This document shows, in pieces, positions 11,912 through 26,699 of a stretch of 64,000 bases of DNA. The stretch comes from Adineta steineri (taxonomy: Eukaryota; Rotifera; Eurotatoria; Adinetida; Adinetidae): positions 151,688-215,687 of the forward strand of contig CAJNOI010000094.1 in assembly GCA_905250115.1 (NCBI GenBank). The letters are read 5' to 3'. The notes beneath the pieces are model-generated. The model saw only the letters and a list, made by a program, of their open reading frames with translations, did no database searches and was not told where the DNA came from. Each line of letters starts with the position of its first letter. Position 1 is the stretch's first letter. The translations under genes were made by a program, and so were the position numbers.

Positions 11912-13663
11912 TTAAACCATATTAAAAACACATAGAGTTGAATCGGTTTTTTTATCCCAACAACCAATAATACATACATCACCACGTACTCGTATTTTCT
12001 TCTTAACTACACCTTTTTTATATTCATTTACATCAAGTTCGATAAGATCATCACCATTTCGAATTTTTACCGCAAGTGCATTCGGTACAATCATACGTAT
12101 TAATATATATTCATTTTGTCGTAAAAAACGACGAAGTGGTTCCATTAAAATACATTGATGATCTTCAAATGATTGATGTATCATTGGCAATGTATTTGAT
12201 TGAGCAATATTTGATCCAGGTAATCGTATACATATAGCTGCTCGATACATTGTATCTTTATGTGTTTTTGCATAGATAGTCACTTCATAAGGACCATCTT
12301 TTATAGGAGGAGCTATGTAACAATTAAATAGATCATGTTGAAGTACATCACGTTGACATAATGTATGTAGCCGTCTCGAATATTCCATACCATCAATAAC
12401 TAATTTAGCATATAAATGAACTGATTCTGGTGTTCGTATAGAAACTTTAAATAAATGTTGATCTGCTGCTCTTTTTAAATCTAATTTCGATAAAGATTGA
12501 GTAACAATTTGATTTGTTTCCACTTTAAATAAACTATCATTTGTATTGTTACTGATCGCTTTATTATTTATTTGTATATCTTGAGATGATAGATGAGTGA
12601 TATTATTATTTGTTTGTTGTTGAAGATGTTCTGTATTATTAACTGACGTTATTTGTTGATGCTGAAATGCATCGATCATTGCTTGTTTAATAATATCAAA
12701 TGAATGAGTCTGTTGTTGTTGGATAACGACATCGTTCAATGCTTGTTTTTGTTCATCAAATAAACGATTTAATGTTGTATCATTAATAGATTCTTTTTCA
12801 GTAGAATAATTCTCGATTTTTTGAATAAGAGTATCTTGTAATTTGTTGATCGCATTGATTTCATTTGATGTTGACTTGAGAATTTCTTCATTTTTTGATA
12901 CGATTTTTTGTACTTCTTTTTCTATCGTTTGAATTAAAGCAAATTGAATTTTTTCTGCTGATTGTGATGTCGTATATTGCGTATTTAACATGTCTGTTAT
13001 TGTTTGTTTTAAAGTATCAATTGAAGAAGTAGTAGTAGTAGCAAATTGTTCATATGCATTTGTTAATGTATTATTTTGTTCTTCAAGTAAATGAATTAGT
13101 TCATCTTTTTTATTAGCTTCTGTTGTTGCTTGTAAAAGAACTTTTCTCTCTTGTTTAATTGATCGAAGTAATGCTTTCTTTTTAATATTCATTTCTTTTC
13201 GTAACTGTGCAACCATCAGTTGTCGTTCAGTTCTTATTGCTGTAGTAAATATCTCTTTCATAGCTGTTGCATCTGTTTCTAATTTTTTAGGTGATGCAGA
13301 ACGTGCGCGAGGATGTGAAGACGTACTTTTTGTCTTCTGTATTTTATTTTTATTATTAGTAGTTGAATCATCAATTGATATTGTTTTTTTATGATGTGCT
13401 GTGAGTGGACGTTGTTTAGGCGGTGATATTTGTTCCGATGGTCTTGTACGACGTTTAAATAATAGAGATTTTGCTGAAAAATCATTTGTTGATTCATGTT
13501 GATCATTTGTACAATTAAAAATATAATAAGTATTTTTATATGTTGGACGATCTTTACGCAAACCAAGAACATGATACATTGATGAACCAACTTTAAACGT
13601 ATGAGTAATATCGAAAAAACCATTGTCCTGTGTCATGAGATTACAATTTGCTGTTTGCTGCAT
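11912..13663 (-). CDS. Coiled-coil protein with kyphoscoliosis-peptidase-like C-terminus
   Basis: Single uninterrupted frame of 583 residues, unusual among its intron-rich neighbours. Residues about 1-130 are basic and disordered (RTRPSEQISPPKQRP, SHPRARSASPKK). Residues about 130-340 are a Gln/Lys/Glu-rich coiled coil. Residues about 400-583 look like the paired beta domains at the C-terminus of kyphoscoliosis peptidase (KY)/hillarin proteins: FKVSIRTPESVHLYAKL, DGPYEVTIYAK, MEPLRRFLRQNEYILIRM, VRGDVCIIGCWD. The transglutaminase-like peptidase domain with its Cys-His-Asp triad is absent, so no enzyme activity is expected. A canonical X-box about 160 bp upstream hints at ciliary expression. 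The KY assignment is from pattern memory and is moderate. Confidence 0.6.
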   Translation of the reverse strand: MQQTANCNLMTQDNGFFDITHTFKVGSSMYHVLGLRKDRPTYKNTYYIFNCTNDQHESTNDFSAKSLLFKRRTRPSEQISPPKQRPLTAHHKKTISIDDSTTNNKNKIQKTKSTSSHPRARSASPKKLETDATAMKEIFTTAIRTERQLMVAQLRKEMNIKKKALLRSIKQERKVLLQATTEANKKDELIHLLEEQNNTLTNAYEQFATTTTSSIDTLKQTITDMLNTQYTTSQSAEKIQFALIQTIEKEVQKIVSKNEEILKSTSNEINAINKLQDTLIQKIENYSTEKESINDTTLNRLFDEQKQALNDVVIQQQQTHSFDIIKQAMIDAFQHQQITSVNNTEHLQQQTNNNITHLSSQDIQINNKAISNNTNDSLFKVETNQIVTQSLSKLDLKRAADQHLFKVSIRTPESVHLYAKLVIDGMEYSRRLHTLCQRDVLQHDLFNCYIAPPIKDGPYEVTIYAKTHKDTMYRAAICIRLPGSNIAQSNTLPMIHQSFEDHQCILMEPLRRFLRQNEYILIRMIVPNALAVKIRNGDDLIELDVNEYKKGVVKKKIRVRGDVCIIGCWDKKTDSTLCVFNMV

Positions 13664-13824
13664 TTTGTATGTTAATAAATTATACTAGAAAATTTATTGA
13701 AAGTCAAATATATGAACATTTTTACACCATTCATAGGAAAATAATAACATCTACGTTTTCTATTTAGATAAAAGAAATGTTATAGGATAGTATAGTAATG
13801 TAATAATAAAACTAATAATATCCT

Positions 13825-13837
13825 ATTGCCTAGCAAC
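13825..13837. promoter_or_regulatory. RFX X-box motif upstream of coiled-coil/KY-like gene
   Basis: ATTGCCTAGCAAC matches the X-box with its CC core and a one-base spacer. It lies 162 bp upstream of the minus-strand start at 13663. Confidence 0.65.
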
Positions 13838-16800
13838 TGAAAAGTGGCTCAAATTTGACGAGCATAGAGAGAATAGAAAAATATGACTGAAGAAGAAAAA
13901 AATGACATGACACCGTTAACATTCTTCTTTTTCTTTCAATCCATCAAATAAAATGTAGAAAGAGAGTTTGTCAGATCTTCTTTCATACTTCAACATTTTT
14001 TGTTATGTTAATATTAAAAATGAGTACTTCTTAGTAATTATTTAAAGTATTTGAAGTAAATAAAGAAAAATGAATTAAAAACGAAGTACTTGATCGATAG
14101 CGTAGAAGATTAAAATGATAATTTTAACATAGAAAGATATTTTATCTAAACTATGACTTAAAATAACTGAGAAGCATATAGGAAATATAATTTTTTTGAT
14201 AATGAATAATGCATATAAAACATCTATTTTTCTAACAAAGTATTAAATGACATAATAACCTCAGATTTTTGATATTCATTAAATACACAGTAAGATGAAA
14301 CATGAGTTAAAATTCAAAACTTACGAGTAGATTTCAATCTGAGTTTAATATAACATATTGAAAAGAATGCACACCATATGCGTCAGATACAAAACGCTCT
14401 ATAAGATGTATTAGTGTTTCTGTTCAACCGAATCAAAATAGTTATGTTAATACATGCTGTGCACAAACGATTTTATATGTTTTAATGAATATACCTATGA
14501 AATCTGAATCATTCTACTAAATGTTTCAATAGCGTCGCGATGATTTAATTATATTCTATCAATGGATCGAAGTCATTAGAAATATTTTCTAAGAAAATTC
14601 ATTCTTACATTAATTTCAATGAAGTCTTATTTTTGAAATTTATTTTATAAAGTCAACTAGTTTATTTATCATTTAGTTTTCTAAATCCAATTTAAGTTTA
14701 TCTATGTCTAGCAATCTAAGTTATTTATAACAGAAGAAAAATAATACTTACATGACAGATCATATTTAAATTTCATACAATCATAGTGCAAATCCTGTGA
14801 GTCTTATTTTAATGATTCTCACTAAAGTTAACATTGAAAAAAGAATTCTACAACTATCGGCGATAAAATACAAGAAGTTTTGATTTTAATAAAGAAGTAT
14901 GAAAAAATTTAATAGCTTAAATGCGTAGGGAAAAATCGGTAGTATTTATTATTTTCAAAAATTGAGAAAAGCATACTGTAAAAAAGAAGGAAAGAAAAGT
15001 CATTAGATGGTGAAGATCAAATAGAAAAAGGAAAAAGAAGAAAAACATACGTTACTATGTAGAAAAAAACTAAGAAGTAACCAGGACAAGTGCTAACAAC
15101 ATATACTGATGTATTCACCTGATTAAAAAAAAAAGACTACTTGATGAAACACTCAAACATAGCGAACGGAAGACGAAGGACATTGCTGAGCAACACATCA
15201 TTTTCTGTAATAATTATCAACAATCTTGTTTTATAAAAGAATGATGATAGTTACAGAAAAAAAATACCGTAACGATGTATACGTGAAGTTTTATGAAAGA
15301 GAAAAAAAAATTGTGATAATAATAAAAAAAATTTATGTTATTAAAAAGCAAAGTGGAACAAATAATTATATTAAAAACCGTCAAATAATTTTAAATAAAA
15401 GAAAATAAGAATAATGGGTGATGCAAACATTTTTGCAAAATATTGCTTCATTCGTCATCGATCATACTAGACTACGTTTTGAAAGCACTATCTAACTGTA
15501 TATGCAGAACGATGTCTTGCCTTGGATACCACCACGTCCTCAGATGATATTTAAATGTATTAAAACTGCAAAATACAATGAGCGTGGCAGACGGAGCCGA
15601 GTTTTAAGTAATATCCATAGTATTTTCTATTGGATTCATGGAGAACTAAACGGCGAATATGATAAAAAAAACAGAATACTGAAATATCAGTTCCTTTTAC
15701 TGCAGTCATTTTCCAGACTGTATTTTGGTATTATTTAGAGACGTGTTCGTCACTCAAAGGCAGCGCATGATTAAAAAAAGAATTGTAAACATGCTGTCAG
15801 AAATAGCTTTCAACGTAGATCTGAAATAGACATCTTTTATTTTTACAAAACGCGTCGTAGCCAATGAAAACTAGAGTGATAGTTTTGTAAAAATCCTCTC
15901 TATAACTCATCAGAATATGTGATATCATTAATTTTAATCCGATCACTAAATCTTATTAAATTGAAGAGCATATTTTAGACAATGAATTAACAATATAGGA
16001 TAACATAAAATTCATAATACTATAAATATACTTTATATGATTGAATTATAAGTTTAAAAAAACATGCTGTTCATGTTTGATCATTACAAAAATATTTGAT
16101 CAAATCAATATTAATCGCTGATGCAATGATCAATATTGATCTACAATAATATTAGTTCTATTTGCATGTGATATTGTAGTTCGTGTATATCTTCAAATTA
16201 CTTTAGCTTATTGCAATATTTACCTTACATCTTATAATTACAATTTAACTATACTCATTTTCTTTCGACATTTTCATCATATGTCAATTGTATGAAAGCC
16301 GATTATCAATCTCTTGTATAAATATCTATCAAGACATATTAGAATTGATTTTCTTACGATTCATTTTTAATACTTCTTTAATTACTAAATGACATTATTA
16401 ATGATTTATGAGCGTACAAATATATCATATACATATAACAGATAAGCAAAATGATTTAGTATAATATGCTTTTAGTACAATGTTACATAAACAATCCATA
16501 AGGAATCAATGATCCAACATATGTAACATTCATTGGTTAATCTAATACTTTCCTGATGAGTAAGAAGAAAAAAAGACTGTAACTATTTCCTAATTCAATA
16601 AATAAATTATACATTAATGATTTGTATCTATCGTAGTACTAACAAAAATTATCTCATATAGCATATCTCCATCTTTATATATAGTATCTATATACTACTT
16701 ATCATCTTATGTTACTTCTACACTTTTAGCTTATGTGTATAGCTTCTACGTCATGTTTCTTATTTCTCTATAAAGAATTTTTAATATGCAATATTGTATC

Positions 16801-16999
16801 ATTAATTTGACATTTACATTTATAACATTATCTATTCAATTATAAAACAATCCTATAGTTCGTACTTCATATTTAAATAACAAATCGTGCCTGACAAAAC
16901 ATAAATTTTGTTCTTTATAAGATTTAATATATTGAAAAAGAAAATAATTTGCTCTCAAGTACACACATATAAATACAATATCTAAAATTCTATGTAAAA
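13838..16999. other. 3.2-kb gene-poor region
   Basis: The largest stretch without a supported gene in the left half. Frames at 15226-15408 and 15502-15738 are open, but I recognise nothing in them. The second lies in a locally less AT-rich block (about 15480-15760) and could be an exon or transposon scrap. One X-box-like motif is listed separately. Confidence 0.5.
15182..15194. promoter_or_regulatory. Orphan RFX X-box-like motif
   Basis: ATTGCTGAGCAAC is a near-palindromic X-box with no recognised gene within 1.5 kb on either side. It could mark an unannotated or decayed gene, or be chance. Confidence 0.4.
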
Positions 17000-17619
17000 T
17001 TAACTTCGTTGACATTCATGAAGATCAAGTAAAATAACAATAGCTAGATATCCAAATTGTTTTTCTTTATCACTAATAGTAACATGATAAGTTTGATTTG
17101 TTTTTGAAAATGAATCAATAACTTGAAATAATGTTTCAGGACATTGTAATGCTGTATATTGATCTGATTGTGAATTATTAACTTGTTCAACTGTATCAAT
17201 AATAGCTAAACGACGATTTTTTAAATCACAACTTCGAACTTTATATAATTTTTTTCCAATAATAATTGTATAAAGATAATTATTATAACTACAAAGTTCA
17301 TAGGATAATTGACCAAAAAGTGTTTTTGGATTTGTCTCATTATTTTTTATATAGATTAAATAATTTCGAGGTGTATTAGGATCAGATTCAATACTACAAG
17401 ATTCATTTATAAAACGTTTCGAAGTTGGATTTGATAATTTAATTCTAGAGAAAAATAATATTATTCTATGTAAAATAACAATAAATATTATAAGTACTTG
17501 AATTGACCCTTATATTCCTTTGAATGTGTAGCTCTTACAGTACATATTGATTTCGAATCACTAATAATTTCAAATTTTTCCTTTTTTATGGAAAATTGTC
17601 TTGCAATTGTATACTTCAT
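17000..17619 (-). CDS. Unknown protein of about 187 residues
   Basis: Two exons (17498-17619 and 17000-17444) splice cleanly in frame from MKYTIARQFSIKKEKF to LLDLHECQRS before TAA. The predicted protein is rich in beta-type segments (YLIYIKNN, YLYTIIIGKKLYKVRS, YLAIVILL) and has no signal peptide or long hydrophobic helix. The alternating strand pattern after a short N-terminal helix vaguely recalls tubby/LURP-one-like folds, but no diagnostic motif is visible and I do not assign one. Good splice sites and codon usage like its neighbours support a real gene. Confidence 0.6.
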
Positions 17620-18629
17620 GTATTTTTAATTGATCAGATATTTAATAATAGCTGTTGAAATATATAAATTATGGTATATGATATTCTATTTTTATAGAGT
17701 CTATAGTTATATTTCTTTCGTCCTCTGTATAGCCTCCTACTTGCAAAATATTTTTGTTATTATGACGAATGATGAGGTCGAGAGAAAGAGAGAGTTGCGT
17801 TGTTCTTCGCTGTCGTAAAGAAAAGACAAAAATCGCTGTTGGGAAGTAACGTTCTCTTTTTTCCTTTTTTTATTCGTTGTTATTAGATCTTGCATTACTC
17901 TCCGATATTTTCTTCCTCTTTTTTTTCTTCTTTTTCGTCGATAATTGAGGAAAAACATTAGTCCTTCTTCCATGCGCCATGAGGACACGATCATTTTCAT
18001 CATCATACAAACAGAAATACAAAAAGGATAGTTGACTAAGCATAAATAATAGTTCGAATAATGATAAAAATATACATTGACACACCCACTCGAACTTTTT
18101 TTGCTCATCACCTTGACTGTCTATGACCTCCAAGGACTTAATTTCGTTTTTAGATTAATTATTTTAGTCCTATGAGAACAAATAGTATCATTTTCTACGC
18201 AATTAGTAATTAAACCATTATCTGCCTTTTCTTTCTATATATATTATTTATATAGAAAATGCAAGTGTATTTTGGAAATAAATTAAAAGAAAAAAAAACA
18301 CAAGCTTGCGTAACAAGTAATGAGAGCAAAAAAATCGAGAATAGTGTAATGAGAATTGTTGTAAAAATTTAAAAAAAGAAAACAAATTTAGGTAATTTGA
18401 AAAAAAAACTAATAACAACTGTGTGAATGAGTTATTGATCGATAGTTTTAACGCTTGTGCTAGAAGACAAAAAAGATAAAATTAAAAATATTATTCTTTC
18501 AAATTTGTCAATTAATGAATAGTCTAAATCCTTAACCAAGAAATATTTCTTACCTATTTGATTATAAGTAAAACCTTATTTTTTCTATAGGAAATATATA
18601 TTAATGAAAGAAACTTTGTTTTCTGTTTT
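17620..18629. other. Intergenic, low-complexity
   Basis: Homopolymer-rich spacer. Overlapping frames at 17737-18133 are Lys/Arg/Ser-rich low complexity with no similarity. Any extra 3' exon of ARFGAP would fall here, but none is convincing. Confidence 0.5.
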
Positions 18630-21401
<2,772 letters not shown>

Positions 21402-22056
21402 TTAAATAATTTATTTTTTTCTATTATTAAATAAATTTTAATCTAAACATGAAAACAAAATTTTATAACCTTGATCACCCTTAACTATATTTATTTGACA
21501 CATAAAAGCAAATAAAGTGACTAAATCATGAATGACAACGATCAATGAATATTATTCGTTTATTACTTTCTAAATCATACATTAATTAAATTCGAAGATA
21601 ATAAAATCAAACGAATATATATATATACGAAATAAATGTATGTATTTTTCTTATTGGAAGTTTCATTTTAATTATAAATTTAATGAAAATCATCACACAC
21701 ACGACATCTAATTGATGATTTTATTGGTTATTAAATTACCCTGTTGAGAGTGTATACAGAACGAAAGAGAAAGTTTCAGAGCAACAACTGTTGCAAGGGA
21801 AAAATTTCTGACTCATTTTTTCATGTGATTGTGCAATAATTCACTGTTGTCATTACTCTTAGATATTTGACAATTGACTCATTTCAGCTATTATATAATA
21901 GTTGTCTGTATCAGTCATCATTCATTTTAACAAAACGTAATGTATGTGAAATAAACACTTTTTTTTGTACATAGTACAATTTCTTCCATTTGTTAATTTT
22001 AGTATTTATTGTCTCATACACGATCATAACGACCGTTTAAACGAAATATAGAAATT
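21402..22056. promoter_or_regulatory. Bidirectional promoter region, ARFGAP / NUP98
   Basis: 655 bp separate two divergent start codons, so this segment must hold both promoters. It is AT-rich with alternating (TA) runs near 21618. No specific factor site is claimed. Confidence 0.5.
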
Positions 22057-24659
22057 ATGTTTTCGACAAGTAAATCACACGAAACTACTTCTGCAGGTTT
22101 TTCTACATTCAAATCACCATTTACATATCCTCCTGTTACTACATCACAAGTATGGAATCCCTTTGGCACTTCTTCTGCATCAACTATTCAGCCAGTTGTT
22201 AATCAATCAACATCGACTGGTGCTAATTTCACACCTACAGGTATAGAATACACAATAGTATTGAAAGGATGATTATATTAGTCGTATGTTTAGGTCATGC
22301 TGGTTGGACTCCATTTGGTACAAATCAACCGACATCAGTTACACAACCAGCAAATATATTTGCTTCGAATCCAACAGGGCCAATATTTAATTTTGGTGCG
22401 GGATCTACACAAGGTAAATTTCAATTTGTTTTCTTTATCTTTTTCGAACATATAACTATAACTTTCAAATTTTAATATATCTATATGATGAAAGAATATT
22501 CGAATAAATTAATAGATGAACTTTGAATAGAAGACTAATAGTTAAAGAGAAGATTTTTGCTTCCAAGTTTCTGATTTCTTTTGAAAATCTTTCATTATCT
22601 TTTTATAAAAATACTTTTTTCTCATTCAACAAAATCATCTCTCAACTTAATTTGTTTAATATCTGTTTAGGAACAGTTCCTACTACTTCGACAACATCAA
22701 ATATCTTCGGTATTAATAAAACTGTTACAACAACAGCAAGTCCATTTGGCATGTTTCCGCCAACAATATCTACTACAACGAGTAATTTGTTCAATCAACC
22801 ATCATCATCTGCATCAACAATAATAGCACCGTGGGCTATAACACCAACACCGAATATATCTACAGTATCTACTTTACCACAAACGCATCCATTTAATATT
22901 ACACCAACAACAACATCAGGAACAACATCAGTTTTTAATACAGCAACAATAATAAATCCATTTAATATTAAAACAACTACAGCATCAGGAATAACACCAG
23001 TTTTTAATGCACCAACAGTAACGAATCCATTCAATACTCAACCGGTTACAAGTGGAAATATATTTTCACAAACAATGATAACAACAACATCTGCTAATAG
23101 TACTAATCCAACTACAACAGGAAACTACTTTCATATGGCACCTACAACTACTATATCAGTATTTCCTTCTCTTCATCCACCAGTATCAACAGCAAATACA
23201 ACTCCAAATAGTAATATGTTTGCAATACCATCATCTCTTGCATCAATTTCAAATCCTCAGCCATTTCAAATTTTACCTGTAACACAAACTCAACCAGTTA
23301 CAACATCATCATCATCATCTACAATATCGCAAGAAGAACAAAATCCTCAACAATCAGTTTCAAATATTCATCAACAATTTCTTGCAGCATCACTTCTTGA
23401 TCCATATGCTAATCGAGGAAAGAAAGATTTTACTAAAACTGATCAAATTCAAATGCTTACAGAACCCGCTGTTGTTTCAGCTTCATCAACAACATTAATG
23501 GCAACATCAGCACCGATATTCACAACACCATTAATAACATCAACACCAATATCAGCTGTACTTCCTATACAATCGAATTTTCAAAAAATACCATCATCAC
23601 GTTCATTAATTGATGTTAATTTTAAATTAAAACCAGCTTCATCATCATCATCACTACACGATGATATAAAATCATCTCAACAGCAATCTACAGCATCAAT
23701 TGAACAAATAAAAGGTCCATTATCAGGAAGTTTTACTGATGAAGAAGAAAATATTTTACTTAGTCGAACTAAAATGTCAAAATTACGTATATCAAATGAT
23801 ATTATTGATTCACCATATCAATCAAATACTATTCGTTCACTTTATCCTTTACGAAATTTAAATGAACTTGAAAAATTAACTAATATACCACCACTATCAT
23901 CATCAGTGCCAGTAACAACATCAATTAATAATAAACGTACACCATCGCCAATTCCATCTATTACTTCTGAACAACGATCATCTTCAGTAATACAACAGAA
24001 ATCTAATACTAATTCTTCAACTTGTCGTTTACCAATTTTAACTCGTGAAGATTATTATATGAAACCAAATCTAACTGAATTAAAATCTCTATTTAATGAT
24101 AAAAATCAATGTATTGTTAAGCAATTTACTGTTGGACATGAGAAATATGGTTCAGTAACATTTTATGGTCAAATAAATCTTGCTGGACTTAATCTTGATG
24201 AAATTAGTAAGTCAATGAATGTCGAATATTTTTATTTGAACTTTTTTTATTTTTATTTTTCTAGTTGAAATCAATCATCATGAAGTAATTGTTTATCCTG
24301 ATGATAATAATAAACCATCAGTTGGTGAAGAATTAAATCGTTCAGCTCGTATAACATTACTTGGAGTATATCCAACTGATCGAACAACACATGAACAAAT
24401 AACTGATATAGAACGTATAAAAGCAATGAATTATGATAATTATTTACGTGAAATAACTAAAAAATTCGATGGAGAATTTATTAAATATGGTGTTGATGAT
24501 GGTTCATGGACATTTATGGTAAATAAATAAAAATATTTGATTGATTATTTAATATAATTTGATTTTGAATTTTAGGTTAAACATTTTACACGTTATGGTC
24601 TTGATAATGATAATCAAGATGATGTTATTATTAAAACAATCAGCCAACAACAACCTTAA
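22057..24659 (+). CDS. NUP98: Nucleoporin NUP98-like with autoproteolytic domain, no Nup96
   Basis: Five exons (22057-22241, 22294-22413, 22671-24206, 24265-24518, 24576-24659). The N-terminal two thirds are Thr/Ser/Pro/Asn-rich with only about five FG dipeptides (NPFGTS, TPFGTN, FNFGAG, NIFGIN, SPFGMF) and several PFN look-alikes, so the FG-repeat region is strongly eroded. The C-terminus is a good Nup98 autoproteolytic domain: LTREDYYMKPNLTELKSL, FTVGHEKYGSVTFYGQINL, EVIVYPDD and WTFMVKHFTRYGL. The cleavage site is HF/T instead of the usual HF/S. Only about 23 residues follow, so there is no Nup96 half. Expected role: nuclear-pore anchoring and permeability barrier. It is probably one of several paralogues in this genome. 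Confidence 0.88.
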
Positions 24660-25650
24660 ATTCGATTGACTTGGACAAAACTAGTTTTAGAATAAAAGTA
24701 AGCTGAATGTTTAGAAATAATACAACGTATATTTTTACATACTAAACAGACAGCATTAAGTATTCTAATCAAGATAATATATTTCTGTAACCAAAAAACT
24801 AACATAAATAATCTGAGATTGCTTTGCTTGTTACTTTTTTTAAATAAATTTTTCAGTTATAAGAATATTATTTTTTTTTATCAGTTATGTCAGTGACACA
24901 TTAGAACAAATAAGTTTAGAATTTCAAACTATAGTTTAACGTGATCAATTAAATGTTAACCTTTAGTATGAACTTCACTATAGATTAAAAACACATGTCG
25001 AATCGATCGTATTAGTAAACTAATGATAGTTAGAGGTTAGAGCTATGAACAGAAGAAGTGATAAATCTATTTCGTTTTCGTTTATGTAAGATTATTTTGA
25101 AGGCTTCATTGTATAATTAATTCAGTATGTAAGATTAGTAAATATATCGAACTAATCAAGTAGAATAATGGACTGTCGAGTTTATTGATCTATTCTGGTG
25201 AAGGTTTTCTTTTACGATAGATAAGTTGTTGTAAATATGTTTGTCAGATATATATTTTATAGGTATTTAATTATGGATATAATTCTATGTCGAACAAATC
25301 AATAACAACGAGTAAGTTAAAATATTTTATATTTACTGTATTCTAGAGTAATGGTTTATGTCAAATTATAATTTATTCCCCCGATGATTCCTTTCTTTTT
25401 TTGACGATTGTTAATAATTTACATGAAATGAAATGATGGTTGGACTATGAACTCATCAAATATTAATAACAATAGTTTAAATATTTCTTTAATAATTAAT
25501 TTATCTGTTCGATTGGAATCACGTTATATGGGTACAAACAATATCAAATGGACAATTAGAATTTTATTCATTAATACAGGGTAAAGATTATACATGATAA
25601 TTAAAATTTGTCGATCAGTCAATTAATGTATTAAAAATGATATTTAAAAA
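24660..25650. other. Intergenic region, convergent 3' ends
   Basis: AT-rich spacer between convergent NUP98 and GST genes. Nothing recognisable apart from likely 3' UTRs. Confidence 0.5.
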
Positions 25651-26690
25651 TTATTTTTCGTTTAGAATTATATCAGAACAATCAGTTAATATATTGGAAG
25701 TTGTTGTTGACCAATGAGGTGGAAATGATTGGTGAATCGATGGACGATTACAGAGATGTTTGTAGTAGAAATCTAGATACAGAAGTTGAAATTTAGGATA
25801 AAAATTCATATTATGTTTTTAGGGAGAGATTCTTTCGTTTTTTTTCTTACTACCGAGTTGTTCATGTAATTGAATCGGATATCCACAATGAATAAGTAAT
25901 GCCAATTGCGGAAAAAGAAAGACATCAGCTAGTGTAAATACATTGCCGATAGCATATAAAGTTTCTTGATTTTGTCCTTTCAATCTATTGTTCCATCGAA
26001 TCAATTCATTTACAAGTGTCTCTTTACGTTTTTTCAATAAATTCATATCGTATCGCTCCGGTGGCGTATGCCAAATATAATAGATTACATCTTCACTACC
26101 AAATTTTTGTAATCGAAGTGACTACATATATATATATTCATCAGCTATCAAAAACTAATGATATTTATAATAAAAAAAAGGTAACGTACATCATAAGTAC
26201 ATTGAAGTACTTTTGCTCGTAAAAATGGATTATCTGGTAATAATCTATTACCTTGATTTTTCATGATATCCTAAATAATTTTATTAAAAACTCTCGCTTT
26301 TTCTTTTTTTTAATAATATTACTTCAAGATAGAAACATATTGCTAAAGATTCATTGAGGATAATATTTCCAATTTTGAGTAACGGCAACTATATTTTTTT
26401 GTTGTTCATAGAAATAAAAAGGAAATCTTATAATTAATCTTTTTCTATACTTGTCCTCGTGGACTTTGATCGATAATCGACTTCATTCTATGTTCATGTT
26501 GATCTAATAAAATTAGTTGATGCTTATAATCGATAATTTGTTTTTCACTTAAAGCAATCTGTACTCTCCTAATAGAATTATATTTCTAATATCATAATCA
26601 TTTTTCAATTTTGTTTTCTTTTTTCTTTTTTTTCAAATATTTACCAACAGGATATACTTCCGGATGCCCAATAAAGATAGATATCATTTT
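25651..26690 (-). CDS. Glutathione S-transferase, rho-class-like (5' end unresolved)
   Basis: Six minus-strand exons assemble a complete GST body: DIYLYWASGSISCW then RVQIALSEKQIIDYK (thioredoxin fold), SPRGQ, LPLLKIGNIILNESLAICFYLE... (26323-26388, 66 nt), 26190-26270 (81 nt, LLPDNPFLRAK), 25854-26121 (IYYIWHTPPERYD, FTLADVFLFPQLA) and 25651-25772 (DFYYKHLCNRPSIHQSFPPHW). The WASGSxxCWRV start, ADVxxFP and YYxxLxxRPS.xxxxPPxW end resemble rho-class GSTs of fish and amphioxus. It conjugates glutathione to electrophiles in the cytosol. No in-frame ATG precedes KNDIYLYW; a tiny upstream exon is implied. Reading only the 25819-26046 frame would truncate the protein. Confidence 0.85.
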
Positions 26691-26699
26691 TATCTAAAA

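Noticed and set aside
15502..15738. 78-residue frame beginning MQNDVLPWIPPRPQ
   Set aside because: Open and less AT-rich, but no similarity, no splice partners and no duplicate seen; left as unexplained sequence.
17737..18133. Overlapping minus-strand frames of 87-124 residues
   Set aside because: Lys/Arg/Ser low complexity in a homopolymer-rich spacer; no conserved motif.
18150..18180. Possible last ARFGAP exon adding one Asp before a stop
   Set aside because: An acceptor followed by GACTAA exists, but the intron would be about 470 nt, unlike the rest of the gene, and support is too thin.
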